Origin: Halomonas sp. BDJS001
GTDB lineage: Bacteria; Pseudomonadota; Gammaproteobacteria; Pseudomonadales; Halomonadaceae
Reading direction: 5' to 3'
Assembly (NCBI RefSeq): GCF_026104355.1
Contig: NZ_CP110535.1
Span: 3,286,001 to 3,350,000 of the forward strand
Length of the DNA: 64,000 nt
The position numbers and the translations under genes are program-made. Within the stretch, counting starts at the first letter, position 1; each line of letters begins with the position of its first letter. Of this stretch, positions 18,678 to 28,415 are shown piece by piece. The notes beneath the pieces are model-generated. The model ran no database searches, had not been told where the DNA came from, and saw only the letters and a list, made by a program, of their open reading frames with translations.

Positions 18678-20000
18678 TTAAGCCGTCCCCGCGGCCAGAA
18701 AGTGATCAATAAACACCGCATAATCCTGCTCTGTGCAGTCAGCGTAAGCAACCGCCAGTGTCGACACCACCTCAACAAACAGCTCTTCACGCCCTTTTAA
18801 TCGCTGGCCAACGGCCTTGGCAAAGCGTGTTGAGTCACCCTGGTTAAGCGCCTGGGCACCGCGCAGATGTTCACGGGCGAGAATTTCTCCCCACTGCCGA
18901 GCCAGTTTTCGATATGACTTACCGCCTGAAAGTTTATGGGTCGGAAAGTCTTTCTTGAACGGCGAGCGCTCACGCACCGAAAATACCTTTCCGTTCATGG
19001 TTAGCCAGCCGAGATAAGCGTCCGGATGCTCGGCAATGGCGTGGAAAGCAGCTGCATGGCGGATGGCCTCGTTAGGAAACAATTTACGCCACGCCTGCTG
19101 CTGGTGTTTATCCATCAAGCGAAACGCTTCGGGGGGAACCTGCTCCTTAACGTCCAGGATAATGTCATCGTGCTCGTGCTCAACGCCGCCCTCAATCAAG
19201 ACGTAATAGCGTTCCACACCCAACGAACCAGTGCCTGCATCCAAACGCCGTGCCGTATCCTTGACGCGAAAATGGTGGGGATCACTCTCTTTAACCGCCT
19301 GTTGCAGCGTTTGTTGGTACTCCTGCTCAATTAGGCGGCGCAACTGGCTGGCCACATCTGCCGGCAGGTTAGCCAGTTTGCCAGGCCGCTCGGCGAACTG
19401 GCGGCCTTTCTGCTCATCCAGGGTCGTCCACTTTTCGAGCATGCGCGCACGGCTCTGCTTATCGGCAACTTTGCTCATAAAGGGCTTTAGCGTGCCTTTG
19501 GCGCTATCAAGGGTCACGGCGTGAACAGGTTTGCCGTCAACATGGTTCGCCAGGGTTTGGTAATAGCCCTTTATTAACTTTTTTAGCGCTTTACCAATCG
19601 CTTTTGGATCCAGCTCAGCATTTTCACGAGCATCTAATACGACGCTGATAGCCAACCGCCACAAGTCATATTGGTAGTCGCCAATCAGCGCATCATCGAA
19701 GTCATCCATGCCGTAGCGCACTTGATCATCATGATGACCATAAGCGCCAAAATTGTAGACGTGGGCGTCGCCCTGCAACCAGGTTTGGGTCTCCGGCCAG
19801 CCGCCAAACAGGGCAAAACGCCAATCGTGCCATACATCATTCCAGTACAGATGATTGCTGCCGCGGAAAAAGCGGTAGGGCGACGCAGCCATTTTGGCGT
19901 ACTTGGCTTGGCGAGTGGCCGTTGGCAAGGTGTTATTTGCCTGTTGGGTTGCCTCAATCACCCGCTGAGGGCGGTTATGTCCAGTCAATGCATGACTCAT
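18678..20000 (-). CDS. DUF2252 family protein
   Basis: This 440-residue protein has family hallmarks PYRFFRGSNHLYWND (near 42), WLQGDAHVYNFGAYG (near 73) and YGMDDFDDALIGDYQYDLWR (near 95). DUF2252 shows a distant protein-kinase/aminoglycoside-phosphotransferase-like fold: the GDAH...N and DDFDD segments resemble catalytic and metal-binding loops. No function is established. It converges on the diguanylate cyclase gene and stands alone. Confidence 0.85.
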   Translation of the reverse strand: MSHALTGHNRPQRVIEATQQANNTLPTATRQAKYAKMAASPYRFFRGSNHLYWNDVWHDWRFALFGGWPETQTWLQGDAHVYNFGAYGHHDDQVRYGMDDFDDALIGDYQYDLWRLAISVVLDARENAELDPKAIGKALKKLIKGYYQTLANHVDGKPVHAVTLDSAKGTLKPFMSKVADKQSRARMLEKWTTLDEQKGRQFAERPGKLANLPADVASQLRRLIEQEYQQTLQQAVKESDPHHFRVKDTARRLDAGTGSLGVERYYVLIEGGVEHEHDDIILDVKEQVPPEAFRLMDKHQQQAWRKLFPNEAIRHAAAFHAIAEHPDAYLGWLTMNGKVFSVRERSPFKKDFPTHKLSGGKSYRKLARQWGEILAREHLRGAQALNQGDSTRFAKAVGQRLKGREELFVEVVSTLAVAYADCTEQDYAVFIDHFLAAGTA

Positions 20001-20075
20001 CGAATTACCTTTGTTGATGCAAAAAAAACTTTAGTACAAAGGTAGTCGATAACCATGAATAGATTAAGTCAGCAC

Positions 20076-21569
20076 TCACCCCGCAGCACTACATCTCCGC
20101 TGGGTAAAACCTCTTGGAGCAGCAATCCTAAAGAAGCGCTCCACCACCTCAGCGTGGGTAGCAGGCGTCATCAAAGAGACAGCGACAAATACCGGCAGAT
20201 TGAGCATCAGCCCCCAGAAGCCCGCGTGAATACCCAGTGGGTGTGGCCAAAGGACAGTAAATGCCGTGGTGATCAAAAAACCTATCACGATGCCCGCCAT
20301 GACACCCAAGCGAGAAGCCCGCGGCCAAAAGAACATGCCGATAAAGGCAGGCAACACCTGGGAGGCAAAACCCAGCCCCACTAACAGAATCATCACCAAA
20401 CTGCCGGGCTCGGCAATTGCCAGCGGCGCGACCACGAAGAACATAATGGGCAGAATCAGCAACCGGGCGAGCTTTCCGGTAACACCATCAGAGAGCTTTA
20501 GCACCGGCTGAAGAACATCTTTGCTCAGCGACAGCGATACCGAATGAATAAATGGCTCGCTGGAAGACATTGAAGCCGCCAGGGTACCCGCACCTAGCAA
20601 TCCTACTAATACTACCGGCAAGTGCTGCATGGCATACTCAAGTACCACAGTGTCTGCTCGGGCCAGGTCAGGTAGCGAAAAGATTCCGATAAAGCCTACA
20701 ACGACCATAGGCAGAATAACCACGTAATACGTAGGCAGCCACGTCGCGCTACGGCGGATAGTGCGTGCCGAGGCCGCACTCATCCACTGCGTCCACACCG
20801 GCGGCATAAATGAGAACATGGAAACGACGATCGAGGTCGTCCAGAAGCTAAAGCTCATATCACCGCCTGCGCCTGGCAGGGTGAGAAACTCACTATGCTC
20901 GGCCTGAATGCGCTCGAATACCCCAGCGAAACTTAAGCCACCGGTTGCGCTATGCATGGCCCAAAGGCCAACGGCCCAAGCCACAATCAGCATCAACACG
21001 CCTTGAAAGGCATTGGTGCGACCAATCGCCCGCTGACCACTGGCGTAGAGATAGACGGCTATGCAAGCCAGCACCAGCACGACACCTAGCCAAATAGGAA
21101 TCAAACCACCGCTCATCACAAACAGAATATAGGCTGAGCCAATGGTTTGCAGTACCGCGTAGGCAATAGAGCCAATGGCCATCACGAGCGCCGCCAGCGC
21201 ACCCAACGCGGGGCTTTGGTAGCGGTCTGAAATGGCGCTTGCCTGGGTAACATGACCAAACTGCTCGCCAAACTGCCACACCTTCGGCCCGAAGTACCAC
21301 GCCACCAATGCCAGGTAAGCAAGATAAATCGCCACATAAAACACCGCGACGCCTTTGGAGTAAGCCCAGCCGGGTGCGCCCATAAAGGTGTAAGCACTTA
21401 CACTACCGGCGGCGATCAGCAGGTAGAGCGTCACCGGCCCCATGCTGCGGCCCGCCACGCCCCACTCCTCCAAGCTATTCATGGAGCGCCCTGCCCTGGC
21501 GCGCAGGCCAATCACCATGGCGATAGCGACATAGGTCAAGGTAATCAACAGTGGCCAAGGACTATTCAT
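20076..21569 (-). CDS. Sodium:solute symporter (SSS family)
   Basis: This 497-residue inner-membrane protein has about 13 predicted helices. The N-terminal region (EEWGVAGRSMGPVTLYLLIA, then FMGAPGWAYSKGVAVFYVA) is typical of the SSS family, close to pantothenate- and proline-type carriers. Its start overlaps the upstream DUF3311 gene by 8 bp, a common pairing for this subgroup. The interrupted amidase lies just upstream on the same strand, so the carrier may import an amide, or an acid released from one (inference). Substrate cannot be read from sequence. Confidence 0.85.
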   Translation of the reverse strand: MNSPWPLLITLTYVAIAMVIGLRARAGRSMNSLEEWGVAGRSMGPVTLYLLIAAGSVSAYTFMGAPGWAYSKGVAVFYVAIYLAYLALVAWYFGPKVWQFGEQFGHVTQASAISDRYQSPALGALAALVMAIGSIAYAVLQTIGSAYILFVMSGGLIPIWLGVVLVLACIAVYLYASGQRAIGRTNAFQGVLMLIVAWAVGLWAMHSATGGLSFAGVFERIQAEHSEFLTLPGAGGDMSFSFWTTSIVVSMFSFMPPVWTQWMSAASARTIRRSATWLPTYYVVILPMVVVGFIGIFSLPDLARADTVVLEYAMQHLPVVLVGLLGAGTLAASMSSSEPFIHSVSLSLSKDVLQPVLKLSDGVTGKLARLLILPIMFFVVAPLAIAEPGSLVMILLVGLGFASQVLPAFIGMFFWPRASRLGVMAGIVIGFLITTAFTVLWPHPLGIHAGFWGLMLNLPVFVAVSLMTPATHAEVVERFFRIAAPRGFTQRRCSAAG

Positions 21570-21789
21570 GGTCGTCTCGCTCCACGATACGGTTGCCGAT
21601 CAGCATCACCACCACGCAGGCAAAAATTACCAGGTAGCTCCACACCACCATTAAAGGCAGCCCCATTACCAGCGTTGCCCGATTGACCAAGCCGATGACC
21701 GGCCACGTTCCCGCCATGACCAACGCCACAAACGCAATTAACAGCCCCCAGCCCGCTCGGGAGGTAGGCAGCACCAACAAACGTCCCAT
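21562..21789 (-). CDS. Small DUF3311-like membrane protein, symporter partner
   Basis: This 75-residue protein has two membrane segments (about 14-34 and 42-65) separated by a short loop, the pattern of DUF3311 proteins encoded directly before SSS symporters. Its end overlaps the symporter start by 8 bp, so the two are translated together. It probably acts as an accessory subunit. Confidence 0.75.
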   Translation of the reverse strand: MGRLLVLPTSRAGWGLLIAFVALVMAGTWPVIGLVNRATLVMGLPLMVVWSYLVIFACVVVMLIGNRIVERDDHE

Positions 21790-21804
21790 AAGAGTTCCCC
21801 TTAG

Positions 21805-21830
21805 TTTTTAAAGACCGTTTTTAAAGACCG
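21805..21830. repeat. Tandem 13-bp repeat (two copies)
   Basis: TTTTTAAAGACCG occurs twice in tandem in the gap between the amidase and DUF3311 genes, followed by a degenerate third start (TTTTAAAAG). It may be replication slippage. Confidence 0.6.
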
Positions 21831-21844
21831 TTTTAAAAGTGATT

Positions 21845-23253
21845 TTATAGAACAGCCGATTTACCATCTGGCAGCGCAGGCCAGCGAGCTGGCAAGGCTA
21901 AGCGCGCTTCTAATTGCCGCGCAAGCTTCAGCACAAAGTGATCGGCAAAACGTGGGCCAACCAGCTGCACCCCAATAGGCATATCTCCACGGCTAAATCC
22001 CGCATTGAGCGAGATCGCAGGCTGCTCCCCCATATTCCACGGCACGGTATAGGCAATGTGCTCAAAGGGCTGACGCGGATCGTTGGTGGGCGATGGCCAC
22101 TCGGCCGGAAAGGCAATGTTGGGTGTGGTGGGTGACATCACCGCATCGACCTTATCAAATACGGCTTCGGTGGCACGTCGCATCGCCATGGTTTGCTGAA
22201 AACCTTGCACCGCCTCTACACCACTTAAGAGCGCGCCACCGTCGGCCCAGGCTAAAATGGCAGGCAGTACCTGCTCACGCTCTTCTGGCGAGAGCTGTAA
22301 CAGCTCGCTCCACTGTCGGGCTTGCCAGAAGTGATCCAGCCCATCCAGCATTTCCCGGGTGAGCACTGGCGCCAGCGGCACCAGCGTTGCCCCAGCGGCT
22401 TCCAACTGCTTTGCGGCCTGTTCCACGTGGTGGCGAATCTCATCATCCAAAGCTAACCCACAGCCCGCCGCCATCATCACGCCCACTCGCAAACCTTTAA
22501 CGTCGAGTTCCAGATCCATCCAATCAATCGTTTCCGGCGGCAGGCGCATCGCATCGCGTCGATCCGTGCGGGCAAGCGCTATCATCATAAGCGCGGCATC
22601 CTCGACGCTACGAGTCATTGGCCCAGCACAGCGGCCTACATAGTAAGGGTCTATAGGTACCCGACCCAGGGTGGGCTTAAAGCCGATGACGCCGCACCAC
22701 GCCGCTGGCAGGCGTACCGAGCCACCAATATCGGTACCCACATGCAGCGGCCCAAGCCCAGCGGCCGCCGCAGCACCCGCCCCCGAGCTTGAACCGCCAG
22801 TATTACAGGCTAAATCCCAGGGGTTGCGGGTTAAACCATGAAATGATGAAAGGCCGGATGAGAGCATGCCAAAGTCGGGGCAGGTAGTTTTTGCCAACAG
22901 CAGGGCGTTGTCTTCTGCTAGACGCGCAGCGGGTGGGGCATCCTCAGTGGCAGCCATCTGCTCTCCCAGCCCGGTGCCTACCGGTACCGGCATACCTTTC
23001 GTTGCAATCAACTCTTTAAGGGTGACCGGGACACCATCCAAAGCGCCGCTTGGCTTGCCTTTTGCCAGCGCTGGGTAGACGCTTCTGCTGCTTGCATGAA
23101 GCCATCGGGCTGATAGGCATACAGCGCGTTAATGTGCGGCTCCCACCGGGCTACATGCTTAACCAAGGCATCCGCCAGCTCATAAGGGGAAAACGTTTTA
23201 GCGCGGTAGCCATCAATTAATTGAGTGGCGGTGAGTTGGTGTAGTTCAGGCAT
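21845..23253 (-). pseudogene. Amidase (amidase-signature family), one-base frameshift near the N-terminus
   Basis: The N-terminal 70 or so residues (from ATG 23253, MPELHQLTATQLIDGYRAKT, after AAGG) lie in one frame. The rest (DGVPVTLKELIATKG to the stop at 21845) lies in another. The join is at about 23058-23065: CAAAAGGCAAG would give WQKGKPSGALDGVPVTLKE with one extra A in the A-run. Restored, the protein has 469 residues, normal for the family, with catalytic Lys (VTLKE), the GGSSSG motif and GTDIGGSVR all intact. The rest shows no decay, so either a recent mutation or a base-calling error explains it. It probably hydrolyses an amide; substrate unknown. Same strand as the SSS/DUF3311 pair downstream and a LysR gene upstream. 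Confidence 0.85.
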
Positions 23254-23403
23254 CACATTACCTTTTTGCTGTTGTTATCAGATTGTCACTATCAATAACC
23301 TCAGCATGAACCCACATAGCGCACTCTGCTATTTCAATATTGACTGCAGCGTGTCCACTTTTTGTGTGCACTCTAGTCTTTCAGGATCTTCTTTCAATAT
23401 CTT

Positions 23404-24315
23404 TCAAGATGATGGAGATTGCAGTGTTTGTAGGGCACTTGCCAGCAACGAAAGGCACGCCTCGGTGGCAAAACTACGCTGGCGATGGCGATAAACGCAG
23501 AGATCTACCCGCGCTGCTTCAAGCTCTAAAGGAGATAAGGGAATGCTAACGAGTTGACCCAATTGGCACTCCCGAGCTACCGCCATCGGTGGCAATACCA
23601 GAACACCTGCGCCGTTAAGGGCGAGTGCTTTTTGGGTTTCCAGTGAAGCAGTTTTGAAGGTGGGGGCCAGCACGATCCCGGCCTGATGAGCGGCACGCTC
23701 CAGCGCTTGGCGAGCGCCATAGGATTCATCAGGCAGAATCAGCCGGTGCTCTGCCAAGGTGTGAAGGCTTACCTCAGTAGCTGCGGCCAGCGGATGATTC
23801 GGGGCTATCACGGCATGGTGATGTAACTCGGCGCTGGCAAAAGGCACAATGTCATCATGGCGGGGCATAAAGAACGACAGGCCAATATCCGAATCGCCTC
23901 GGCGCAGTGCCTCCACCATTTGGCTGGCGCTGGCGATTCCGATATCAAAACTCAAATGAGGATAGCGTTGCCCCATCTTGGCTAACGCAGGGGCTAACAG
24001 GCCAGCCACAACGCCTTCCGCCACCTGCAAACTGACCCGGCCAGTGCGTAAACCTTTAAGGTCGGCAATATGCTCCTGCACCCGCTCAAGATCACGCAGC
24101 GTGCGCTGTGCCTGGGCAGCTAATAGCTCCCCCGCTGCTGTTAGGCTAATACCATTGGGGCCGCGCTCGATGAGCGGTGCGCCAAGCTGATGTTCGAGCA
24201 GATCGATCTGACGGCTAATCGCCGTAGGGGCGATATGCAGCTGGGCAGCGGCTTGGCGCAGCGAACGACACCGGGCCACAGTATCGAAATAGCGTAATGC
24301 GCGGCCACTGATCAT
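23404..24315 (-). CDS. LysR family transcriptional regulator
   Basis: This 303-residue protein has an N-terminal winged HTH (residues 3-62; LRQAAAQLHIAPTAISRQID) and a type-2 periplasmic-binding-like effector domain (about 90-295). It lies upstream of and on the same strand as the amidase/symporter genes, with a 150-bp gap, so it may control them (inference from position). The GNAT gene lies 9 bp upstream on the same strand. Confidence 0.88.
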   Translation of the reverse strand: MISGRALRYFDTVARCRSLRQAAAQLHIAPTAISRQIDLLEHQLGAPLIERGPNGISLTAAGELLAAQAQRTLRDLERVQEHIADLKGLRTGRVSLQVAEGVVAGLLAPALAKMGQRYPHLSFDIGIASASQMVEALRRGDSDIGLSFFMPRHDDIVPFASAELHHHAVIAPNHPLAAATEVSLHTLAEHRLILPDESYGARQALERAAHQAGIVLAPTFKTASLETQKALALNGAGVLVLPPMAVARECQLGQLVSIPLSPLELEAARVDLCVYRHRQRSFATEACLSLLASALQTLQSPSS

Positions 24316-24324
24316 AAGCGCCCC

Positions 24325-24801
24325 TTAAAGCCCCAACTGCCGTGACATCACTGTGACGGTCTCACCCCGGTACTCAAGGCTTTCTAACGCCTGCCACCCC
24401 AGGCGTCGATAAAGCGCCTGTTGATCAGGAGTATAGAGATAGAAGCGCTCAAAGCCATGCGTCGCTGCTTCGGCTTCTACCCGGCGTACCAACGCAGAGG
24501 CAATACCCTGCCCGCGCCATTCAAGCACGACGAATACGGAGGCCAGCCAGGGGGTAAATTCACGGCGAATACTCATATCATCAGCAATCAAGCTGGCAGT
24601 TCCCACGGGGGTTTCGCCGTGCATCGCCACAAAGATTGAGGGCACACCGCCCTGTCCACATTCAGCCTTGAAACGCTCAATAGCCTGTTCCAGCGTTAAG
24701 CCTGGGTGCAAATGCCCCCAGGATTCAAATGTCCAGCCCGCGACTATTTCAGCATTAGGGTCGTCGGCTCTTAGCCGCTGGAGGGTGATATCGCATTGCA
24801 T
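24325..24801 (-). CDS. GNAT family N-acetyltransferase
   Basis: This 158-residue protein has the GNAT acetyl-CoA loop WRGQGIASALVRRVE (near residue 95) and the C-terminal LYRRLGWQALESL pattern. The LysR gene follows 9 bp later on the same strand, so they are likely co-transcribed. The acceptor is unknown. Confidence 0.8.
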   Translation of the reverse strand: MQCDITLQRLRADDPNAEIVAGWTFESWGHLHPGLTLEQAIERFKAECGQGGVPSIFVAMHGETPVGTASLIADDMSIRREFTPWLASVFVVLEWRGQGIASALVRRVEAEAATHGFERFYLYTPDQQALYRRLGWQALESLEYRGETVTVMSRQLGL

Positions 24802-25003
24802 AAGTGGCGCCTGTCTTATTTAGCACAAGCAAATACAGTAGCGATATATGAATAGGCTGGCTAGCACCGATACCTTCTGCACACGCCGCTAGCCAGAGTT
24901 CTCAGCACCATGCGCTGTCAAAAAACTGCAACTAGGTAGGGCTAATCTCACCTTGCAACAAGCCCTGTTCGCTTAAGGGCTGGGCAGCAACACAGTCAAT
25001 TCA

Positions 25004-25639
25004 TCAGGCGGTCACAGGCTTTAAGTGCTTAGCCAGTTCATCATCCAACTCATTGGCACGCTTGGCTGCTGGCCTGCTTTCCATGCGCTCAATGTACTGC
25101 TTGAACACCTTGTTGGGCGGGATGTTCTTCTGCATCGTTTCCCACCAGAGATAACTGCTAACCAAGATATCTGCGGCAGTAAACTGATCGCCGCAGATAT
25201 AAGCATTTTCACTGAGTGCTTTTTCAAGCGTATTGATACTGTCTTCCACTTGGCCACAGCCGACAGCCTGTGAGTTGCTGCTGTCGATTTTCCAATCATA
25301 AGTCATGGCGCTGGTGGCCATTTCGAACGGGCCCGCCATAAAAAACAGCCAGCGATAGTAAACGCCACGTTCGGGAGATTGCGGGGACGGTGACAGCTTT
25401 TTATCTGGAAACTGATCTGCCAGGTACGCGCAGATAGCCGCTACTTCCGTCACCACAGTGTTGCCATGTTTGATGGCAGGCACTTTCCCCATGGGGTTGA
25501 TGGCCAAGTAGTCTTCGGTTTTCATCTCGGGGCCGAACTCCATCGCCTTTACCGAGTAGGCTATGCCTACTTCTTCCAGCATCCAGCGCACCACGCGCCC
25601 GCGAGACATAGGGTGAGTGTAAAACGTTAGCTCTGACAT
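25004..25639 (-). CDS. Glutathione S-transferase
   Basis: This 211-residue protein has an N-terminal thioredoxin-like domain (1-80, with INPMGKVPAIKHG and the substrate-binding TEVAAICAYLAD) and a helical C-terminal domain (90-205, with CGDQFTAADILVSSYLWW). It is a cytosolic dimeric enzyme conjugating glutathione to electrophiles. ATG 25639 follows AAAAGGAGCC. It is divergent from the WYL regulator gene, which may control it. Confidence 0.88.
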   Translation of the reverse strand: MSELTFYTHPMSRGRVVRWMLEEVGIAYSVKAMEFGPEMKTEDYLAINPMGKVPAIKHGNTVVTEVAAICAYLADQFPDKKLSPSPQSPERGVYYRWLFFMAGPFEMATSAMTYDWKIDSSNSQAVGCGQVEDSINTLEKALSENAYICGDQFTAADILVSSYLWWETMQKNIPPNKVFKQYIERMESRPAAKRANELDDELAKHLKPVTA

Positions 25640-25787
25640 ATTAGGCTCCTTTTTCAGTCAATTTTTCGGTGACATAAGGTACTGCCAGATCAGATTAGTG
25701 TGTTAATAGGTGATAATCCGTCCTAAATAAAAGCAACAATGCATTTTTCTGCAAGACTTTAACGATGGCTTCAGGAGGGAGGCGCTA

Positions 25788-26771
25788 ATGGCAGGCCCCA
25801 CAACACGCATACTTGCGGTGCTTGAGTTGCTGCAGGCTAATGGTCAGATGGGCGGCGCAGAGTTGGCCGAACGCCTGGGCGTGGATCGACGCACTATACG
25901 GCGTTACATTACGGCGCTGGAAGATATAGGTGTGCCGATAGTGACCGAACAGGGGCGCTACGGTGGCTATCGACTGGTGGCTGGCTTCAAGCTGCCACCG
26001 ATGATGTTTACCGACGAAGAGACATTCGCCGTTTCGTTAGGCTTATTGGCCGCCAGCCAGCTGGGACTAACAAACGCAGCGCCCGCCATTGCCAGCGTGC
26101 AAGCAAAGCTCGAACGAGTGATGCCTACGAATTTACAAAGACGGGTGCGCGGTATCAGTGAGACCACTCAGGTGATTTTACCCCGGCGTGAACCCAGCCG
26201 TGATGACCTTGCACTTGAGACGCTGACGAAAGCTACTGAAGCCATGCGAACCGTCGGGCTGATTTACCACTCTCCGCAGCACGACCAGATTGAGCGTCGG
26301 ATCGACCCCTATGGACTGGTTTTCCAACAGGGCCGGTGGTATGCCGTTGGTTTTTGCCACCTGAGGGGCGCCATGCGCTCATTTAGGCTGGATCGTATCA
26401 GCGGTGTGCACCTACTAGATGATACCTTCTTACGCCCCGCTCACTTCAATGCAGCCGATTTTTTGAGCGAAAGCCTCATGTCCTGGGGCCCAACTCATGA
26501 AGTATCACTGGTGCTACACATCGATCATGCCGTGTCCGCTGACGTTGAGAACCGATTTTTCTGTGCAGGACCGTTCGAGGAGGTTGAAGGTGGATTACTG
26601 CTCAACACCCGAACCGACAGCTTCGAGTGGTTTGCCTATTGGCTGGCACAGCTCCCGTTTCGATTTACCGTTCTCAAGCCAGATGGCCTCAAAGCGGCAC
26701 TTCGCGAGCACGCCAACCATTTACTGGCCAGTTGCGAGACAGCTTCATCATATCCAATCGATACGCCCTGA
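25788..26771 (+). CDS. YafY-type regulator with HTH and WYL domains
   Basis: This 327-residue protein has a DeoR-like HTH at residues 5-60 (GGAELAERLGVDRRTIRRYI), a middle helical part, and a WYL domain (about 145-225; QGRWYAVGFCHLRGAMRSFR) followed by the usual WCX extension. WYL domains bind nucleic acid or small ligands. Strong ribosome site AGGAGGGAGGCG. It is divergent from the GST gene across 148 bp, a usual regulator/target layout. Confidence 0.88.
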   Translation: MAGPTTRILAVLELLQANGQMGGAELAERLGVDRRTIRRYITALEDIGVPIVTEQGRYGGYRLVAGFKLPPMMFTDEETFAVSLGLLAASQLGLTNAAPAIASVQAKLERVMPTNLQRRVRGISETTQVILPRREPSRDDLALETLTKATEAMRTVGLIYHSPQHDQIERRIDPYGLVFQQGRWYAVGFCHLRGAMRSFRLDRISGVHLLDDTFLRPAHFNAADFLSESLMSWGPTHEVSLVLHIDHAVSADVENRFFCAGPFEEVEGGLLLNTRTDSFEWFAYWLAQLPFRFTVLKPDGLKAALREHANHLLASCETASSYPIDTP

Positions 26772-26886
26772 CACTGTCTGCAACTTATGAGAATGAAACG
26801 CACTATTCGTCTGACGCCAGGATAGGGCTTCTTAGCCGCTTAGGTGCTAGTCTGTTGGTCAAATAACGTTAAATAAAGACTCACGA

Positions 26887-28407
26887 ATGCAACCTTCTTT
26901 GAGACGCCCACACCGTCTTGCATTGGCAATAATTGCCCCACGCATTTTTGCCTTTTGCCATACCTTCGGGCTAACCGTATGGATCGCCGTCGCAGAAGGC
27001 AGCGGCTGGACGCTTATTCTACCTGGGATGTTGCTGCTGCTATGGCCCGTCGTCGCCTATGCGCTTGCCGCACACGCCCAGAACTCCAAGCGTGCCGAGT
27101 TCAGGAACCTTCTCTTTGACAGCCTGCTATTTGGTTTTTGGTGCAGCGTACTGGATTTTTACGTTTTAGCGACCATCACCATTGGGCTTGCCTGTTTGAT
27201 GAATAATTTAGTGGTTGGTGGAGTGCGGAAAATGCTTATTGCAGCCGGACTTTTCATTCTTGCAGCTTTGTTTGGAAGCGCCCTAACGGGGTTCACTTTT
27301 CGTCCCTATGTAAGCAACCGTTTAGACATCTATCAATGGGCCGGTGCAGTGGTCTATTTTCTAACCATTGGCCGCGTCACCTACAGTCAGAATCGCCAGA
27401 TTGGCCGCAGCATAGGCGAAACTAGGTTTCAGAACCGAGTCTTTCACGCCTTGCTTGATCTAGGAGCCGTCGCAAACCGCGCGATCAATATCCATACGCT
27501 GCTGGTTGACTCCTTAAACCACCTACAGACCCACTTCCCCGACTACGGATTTGCGGTTTTTCTACAAGAACGGCAGCGTTCAGAAGTGACACGCTTCGCG
27601 GCTGTTGCAGGGCTAAGCTCAGAGGATGAAAAACGTCTAAGATGTTTATTAGCAAACGTTCATGGGCAAGGAGGAGACCCGGCCACACTGCCACAAACAG
27701 AGGCAGGCGAGAATCTGTATGTCGCGTCGATGGCGGGCCGGCTAAGCATGTATGAAGGCTGGCTGATTGTGAAAGCTCCCAGTCGGGACGACGGGTTGGA
27801 GCAAATACTGTCTTTGTTTGCCGACCAGTTGGCGGCGGCTACCGAGAATAAATTGCTGCATTTGGAACTGAAGAAAACGGCTGAGCGTGACGGACTCACC
27901 GGGCTTTATAACCGAGGCTTCTTGGAATCAGCGCTGCAAATGAGTATTCAGGGCAAGGTGCAGACGCCAAACCTGGATTTTGCGGTGCTGATGCTGGATG
28001 TCGATAGGCTCAAGGACGTAAACGACCATTATGGGCACGTGGCAGGCGACCAACTAATTGCCTGCGTTGCCCAGTACCTGCAATTTCACTGCAGAGACAG
28101 CGATATACTGGCTCGCTACGGTGGCGATGAATTCGTCATTCTGTTCCCCTCTGCCGACCTAACGGCAGCTAGGCGTATGGCCAACTTGATCCAGGAAAAC
28201 TTGCCTGAACAGCGCTGCACTATCGACACCGCCAGCGGTGAACATGAAGAACTCATGCTTCATGTGAGCATAGGCTGCGCCAGCTCCAGTGAAGTTCCCG
28301 CCCAACAGGTGTTTGCGTTGGCAGACGAGCGCATGTACGCAAATAAAAGCCAACGCCGTAAGCAATGGGCAGATGGACTGGGCACAGCAAGCAGGCCCTT
28401 CCTATAG
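26887..28407 (+). CDS. Membrane diguanylate cyclase with GAF-like middle domain
   Basis: This 506-residue protein has about six membrane segments in residues 10-165, a GAF-like region (about 185-325; FQNRVFHALLDLGAVANRAI opens it), and a GGDEF domain with GGDEF at 412-416. RxxD (RDSD, 403-406) sits five residues before it, so product inhibition is expected. It should make cyclic di-GMP. It converges on the bluB gene with an 8-bp gap. Confidence 0.88.
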   Translation: MQPSLRRPHRLALAIIAPRIFAFCHTFGLTVWIAVAEGSGWTLILPGMLLLLWPVVAYALAAHAQNSKRAEFRNLLFDSLLFGFWCSVLDFYVLATITIGLACLMNNLVVGGVRKMLIAAGLFILAALFGSALTGFTFRPYVSNRLDIYQWAGAVVYFLTIGRVTYSQNRQIGRSIGETRFQNRVFHALLDLGAVANRAINIHTLLVDSLNHLQTHFPDYGFAVFLQERQRSEVTRFAAVAGLSSEDEKRLRCLLANVHGQGGDPATLPQTEAGENLYVASMAGRLSMYEGWLIVKAPSRDDGLEQILSLFADQLAAATENKLLHLELKKTAERDGLTGLYNRGFLESALQMSIQGKVQTPNLDFAVLMLDVDRLKDVNDHYGHVAGDQLIACVAQYLQFHCRDSDILARYGGDEFVILFPSADLTAARRMANLIQENLPEQRCTIDTASGEHEELMLHVSIGCASSSEVPAQQVFALADERMYANKSQRRKQWADGLGTASRPFL

Positions 28408-28415
28408 AAGCGTGC

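Noticed and set aside
24961-24981. AGCCCT...AGGGCT hairpin downstream of the GST gene
   Set aside because: The stem is only 6 bp with a 9-nt loop and no T-run; too weak to call.
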